Source of the DNA: Nostocoides sp.
GTDB lineage: Bacteria > Actinomycetota > Actinomycetes > Actinomycetales > Dermatophilaceae
NCBI GenBank assembly: GCA_016702415.1
Contig: JADJEA010000007.1
Span: 1-28,290, forward strand
DNA length: 28,290 nucleotides
Direction: 5' to 3'
Shown: piece after piece, positions 26,273-28,290 of the stretch
Layout: every line of letters starts with the position of its first letter
Numbering within the stretch: the stretch's first letter is position 1
Program-made: the position numbers and the translations under genes
The notes under the pieces: generated by a model
What the model was told of the DNA's origin: nothing
The model's database searches: none
Seen by the model: only the letters and a program-made list of their open reading frames with translations

Positions 26273-28290
26273 ATGACGACCACGACCGCCCCTGCCGCCA
26301 GCACGCTGGCGCAACTGACGACACTCTGGGGTGACCGGCACTCGGGTGGGCGCTGGCCCGGCGTCGGGGGAGCGGACGCCGCTACTGGACCTCGCCTGTG
26401 TCTCTGGCGCACGTCCGCTGGTCCTCGCTCTGGTGGCCTCGGCGCTTCCGGGAAGCGGGCCAGCTCCTCGTCGTGACGGCCACCAACCGCGAGGCCGACG
26501 ACCTCGCGGCCGGGCTGTGCTCGTTCCTGAATCCGGACGTCGTTGCGGTCTTCCCGAGTTGGGAAACCTTGCCGCACGAGCGGCTGTCGCCTCGGAACGA
26601 CACCGTGGGGCGGCGGCTTGCGGTGCTGCGCCGACTTGCGCGTTCGGGCATCGACACATCCGAGGAGGCAGCCGACCCGCTACGTATCGTCGTCGCTCCG
26701 GTCCGTGCGGTGCTGCAGCCCATCGCCGTCGGATTGGGAGAACTCACACCGGTCGCCCTGGTGGCCGGCCAGGAACGGGCTTTGGAGGTGGTCGTCGAAG
26801 ACCTTGTCGGGGCGGCATACACCCGGACCGACTTGGTCGAACGGCGAGGTGAGTTTGCGGTCCGTGGCGGAATCCTTGATGTGTTCCCGCCGACCGAGGA
26901 ACACCCGCTGCGGGTGGAGTTCTGGGGCGACACCGTGGAGGAGATCCGGTGGTTCCGGGTCGCCGACCAGCGCAGCCTCGAGGTCGCCGACGGGGGGCTG
27001 TGGGCGCCGCCGTGCCGCGAGCTGCTGCTCACCGACGCGGCCGCGAGCGCGCCCGCGCCTGATCCGCGCTCCCCGGCGTCGCCGACCTGTTGGAGAAGGT
27101 CTCTGAGGCATCGCCGTTGAGGGAATGGAGTCGCTGCTGCCGGTCCTTGTCGACCGAATGCAGACCCTCCTGGAGGTGCTCCCTCAGGGTCCATGGTCAT
27201 CGCCCGACCCCGAACGGATCCGGCTGCGCGCCCACGACCTGGTCGCCACGAGCGAGGAGTTCCTCGAAGCGAGTTGGTCCAATGCGGCAGCGGCGAGCGC
27301 GGTCACCTCGGGTGGCGCGGCTCCCGTCGACCTGCGCGCGATCCTCGGGACCGGGTCCTATCGCAGCGTCGCCGATCTGCGCGTCCAGGCACGCGACGCC
27401 GGTATGCCGTGTGGGCCGTCACGTCGTTCGGCTCCGACAGCGGCGAGGGAGGATCTCAGGGCAACGCTCGACCTGGGGCTGCGCGAGGCAGAGAGCTATC
27501 GCGGCGACACCGACCGGGCGGTCGCCGACCTGGCCCGCCTGGATCAGGACGGTTGGACCGTCGTGGCCGTCACCGAGGGCGCGGGCCTGGCCCGGCGGGT
27601 CCACGAGGTGTTGCGAGCACGGCATACCGGCTCGCCTGTCGGATGGCACCGGCACGCCCGAGGCGGTGTCGTCTTGGTGACGACGGGAGCACTCGGGCGA
27701 GGCTTCTCGACCCGGAGGGCAAGGTTGCCGTCGTCACCGAGACCGACCTCACCGGCACGGCGGGCACCCCTGGCTCCACCAAAGACATGCGCCGTATGCC
27801 GTCCCGCCGGCGCGCGCAGGTCGATCCCCCTGTCGCTGCGGCCGGGTGACTTCGTCGTCCATGAGCAGCATGGCGTCGGCCGGTTCGTCGAGAGATGACG
27901 GCGCGGACCGTCGGCGGAGCAACCCGGGAATACCTTGTCTTGGAGTATGCCGCGAGCAAACGTGGGCAGCCGGCCGACCGGCTCTTACGTCCCGACCGAC
28001 CAACTGGACCCAGGTGAACCCAAGTACGTCGGCGGCGAGGCCCCGACCTTGCACCGGCTCGGCGGTTCGGACTGGGCCCAGACCAAGGCCTGGCTCGACG
28101 GCACGTCAAGGAGATCGCGGCGGACCTCATCCGGCTCTACTCGGTGCGGATGTCGACGACGGTCACGCCTTCGCGCCGGACACGCCGTGGCAGCGCGAGC
28201 TCGAGGATGCTCTTCGCCTATGTCGACGCCCGATAATTTCTCCAGCATCGACGAGGTCAGGCCGACATGGAGCGCGAGGTCCCGATGGAC
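26273..28290 (+). CDS. mfd: Transcription-repair coupling factor, 5' part (runs off window, frameshifted)
   Basis: Mfd removes stalled RNA polymerase and recruits UvrA. ATG 26273 opens MTTTTAPAASTLAQL. The UvrB-homology region has VTATNREADDLAAGL, VVAVFPSWETLPHERLSPRN and TVGRRLAVLRRLAR (about 26540-26640). VVVAPVRAVLQPIAVGLGE and GAAYTRTDLVERRGEFAVRG (about 26810-26870) follow. GILDVFPPTEEHPLRVEFWG, IRWFRVADQRSLEVADGGLW and ELLLTD lead to the second half, after a false stop near 27120: GMESLLPVLVDRMQTLLEVL, RLRAHDLVATSEEFLEASW. The RNA-polymerase-binding CarD-like domain begins LRPGDFVVHEQHGVGRFVER near 27836. The window ends in ADMEREVPMD, just ahead of the helicase Walker A. TAGAGT at 26258-26263 could be a -10 box giving a nearly leaderless message. 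Multiple indels are present. Confidence 0.92.

Larger units (their letters stand above)
815..27951. repeat. Dispersed 8-base word CGGCATAC / GTATGCCG (39 copies, 40 of the 7-base core)
   Basis: GGCATAC starts at 815, 1983, 2922, 3306, 4367, 4764, 9443, 9989, 10815, 14465, 16254, 16740, 18792, 19798, 21786, 24304, 26814 and 27621 (18 copies). GTATGCC starts at 1345, 1997, 2755, 3687, 4512, 9244, 9698, 10201, 10374, 11461, 11629, 12236, 14706, 15538, 16418, 20224, 21328, 23594, 24219, 27402, 27794 and 27945 (22 copies). All but 11629 extend to the 8-base form. With 70% G+C and independent bases about 3 copies of the 7-mer and 1 of the 8-mer would be expected on both strands together. Neighbouring bases are not conserved beyond the eighth. 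Copies are in genes on both strands and in two intergenic sites. Confidence 0.9.

Noticed and set aside
815..27951. Dispersed word as a Chi or KOPS site
   Set aside because: Orientation is nearly balanced (18 and 22) with no strand bias across 28 kb, unlike polar recombination or translocation signals; a non-polar role is more likely, though one window cannot settle it.
1..28290. tRNA, rRNA, insertion sequences or integrase genes
   Set aside because: No cloverleaf-like segment, transposase motif, terminal inverted repeats or integrase signature was seen on either strand.

Overview
The window is high-GC DNA (about 70% G+C by eye) with actinobacterial gene content. The order rplY-pth at the left and mfd at the right is the usual actinobacterial housekeeping arrangement, and the protein style suggests Micrococcales, perhaps the Intrasporangiaceae/Dermatophilaceae (an inference from recalled families, not a search). 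Nearly every gene, including the essential rplY, pth and mfd, is cut by single-base or dinucleotide indels. I read these as sequencing or assembly errors, so many CDS entries are reconstructions across two or three frames, with approximate boundaries.

Layout. 1-1034: no recognisable gene. 1035-1836: SAM methyltransferase with an N-terminal zinc ribbon. 1837-2033: leader of rplY, with a perfect stem-loop. 2034-3297: rplY (bL25/CTC) and pth. From 3320 to about 26100 an exopolysaccharide or cell-surface glycan locus lies between pth and mfd. It starts with a GT2 (+). A minus-strand group follows: HprK-like kinase, nucleotidyltransferase and low-molecular-weight tyrosine phosphatase in order of transcription. 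A plus-strand PqqD-family gene and a minus-strand Wzz/BY-kinase (Wzc/CpsD type) come next.

From 9123 to 19041 there is a nine-gene plus-strand operon with mostly overlapping stop/start codons: glycosyltransferases plus an O-antigen-ligase/polymerase-like membrane protein. Then come the minus-strand priming sugar-phosphate transferase (WbaP/CpsE type), three more GT4 genes, an LCP (LytR-CpsA-Psr) glycan attachment enzyme, a minus-strand BNR-repeat surface protein, and the 5' part of mfd, which runs off the window.

How it fits together (inference). The priming transferase loads undecaprenyl phosphate, twelve glycosyltransferases extend and decorate the unit, and the ligase/polymerase-like protein joins units. 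The BY-kinase/LMW-PTP pair would control chain length or export, and LCP would attach the product to the wall. No flippase and no nucleotide-sugar genes are visible. The PqqD / HprK-like kinase / nucleotidyltransferase trio is a poorly characterised module that needs a function.

The strongest unexplained signal is a dispersed word. CGGCATAC / GTATGCCG occurs 39 times (40 for the 7-base core) in 28 kb, about evenly on both strands, against roughly one expected from base composition. It recurs inside codons as Tyr-Ala, Ala-Tyr, Gly-Met-Pro, Gly-Ile-Pro or Arg-His-Thr. It appears once as an inverted pair forming the stem-loop before rplY, and is absent from 4771-9243, which covers the kinase/nucleotidyltransferase/PqqD/Wzc segment.
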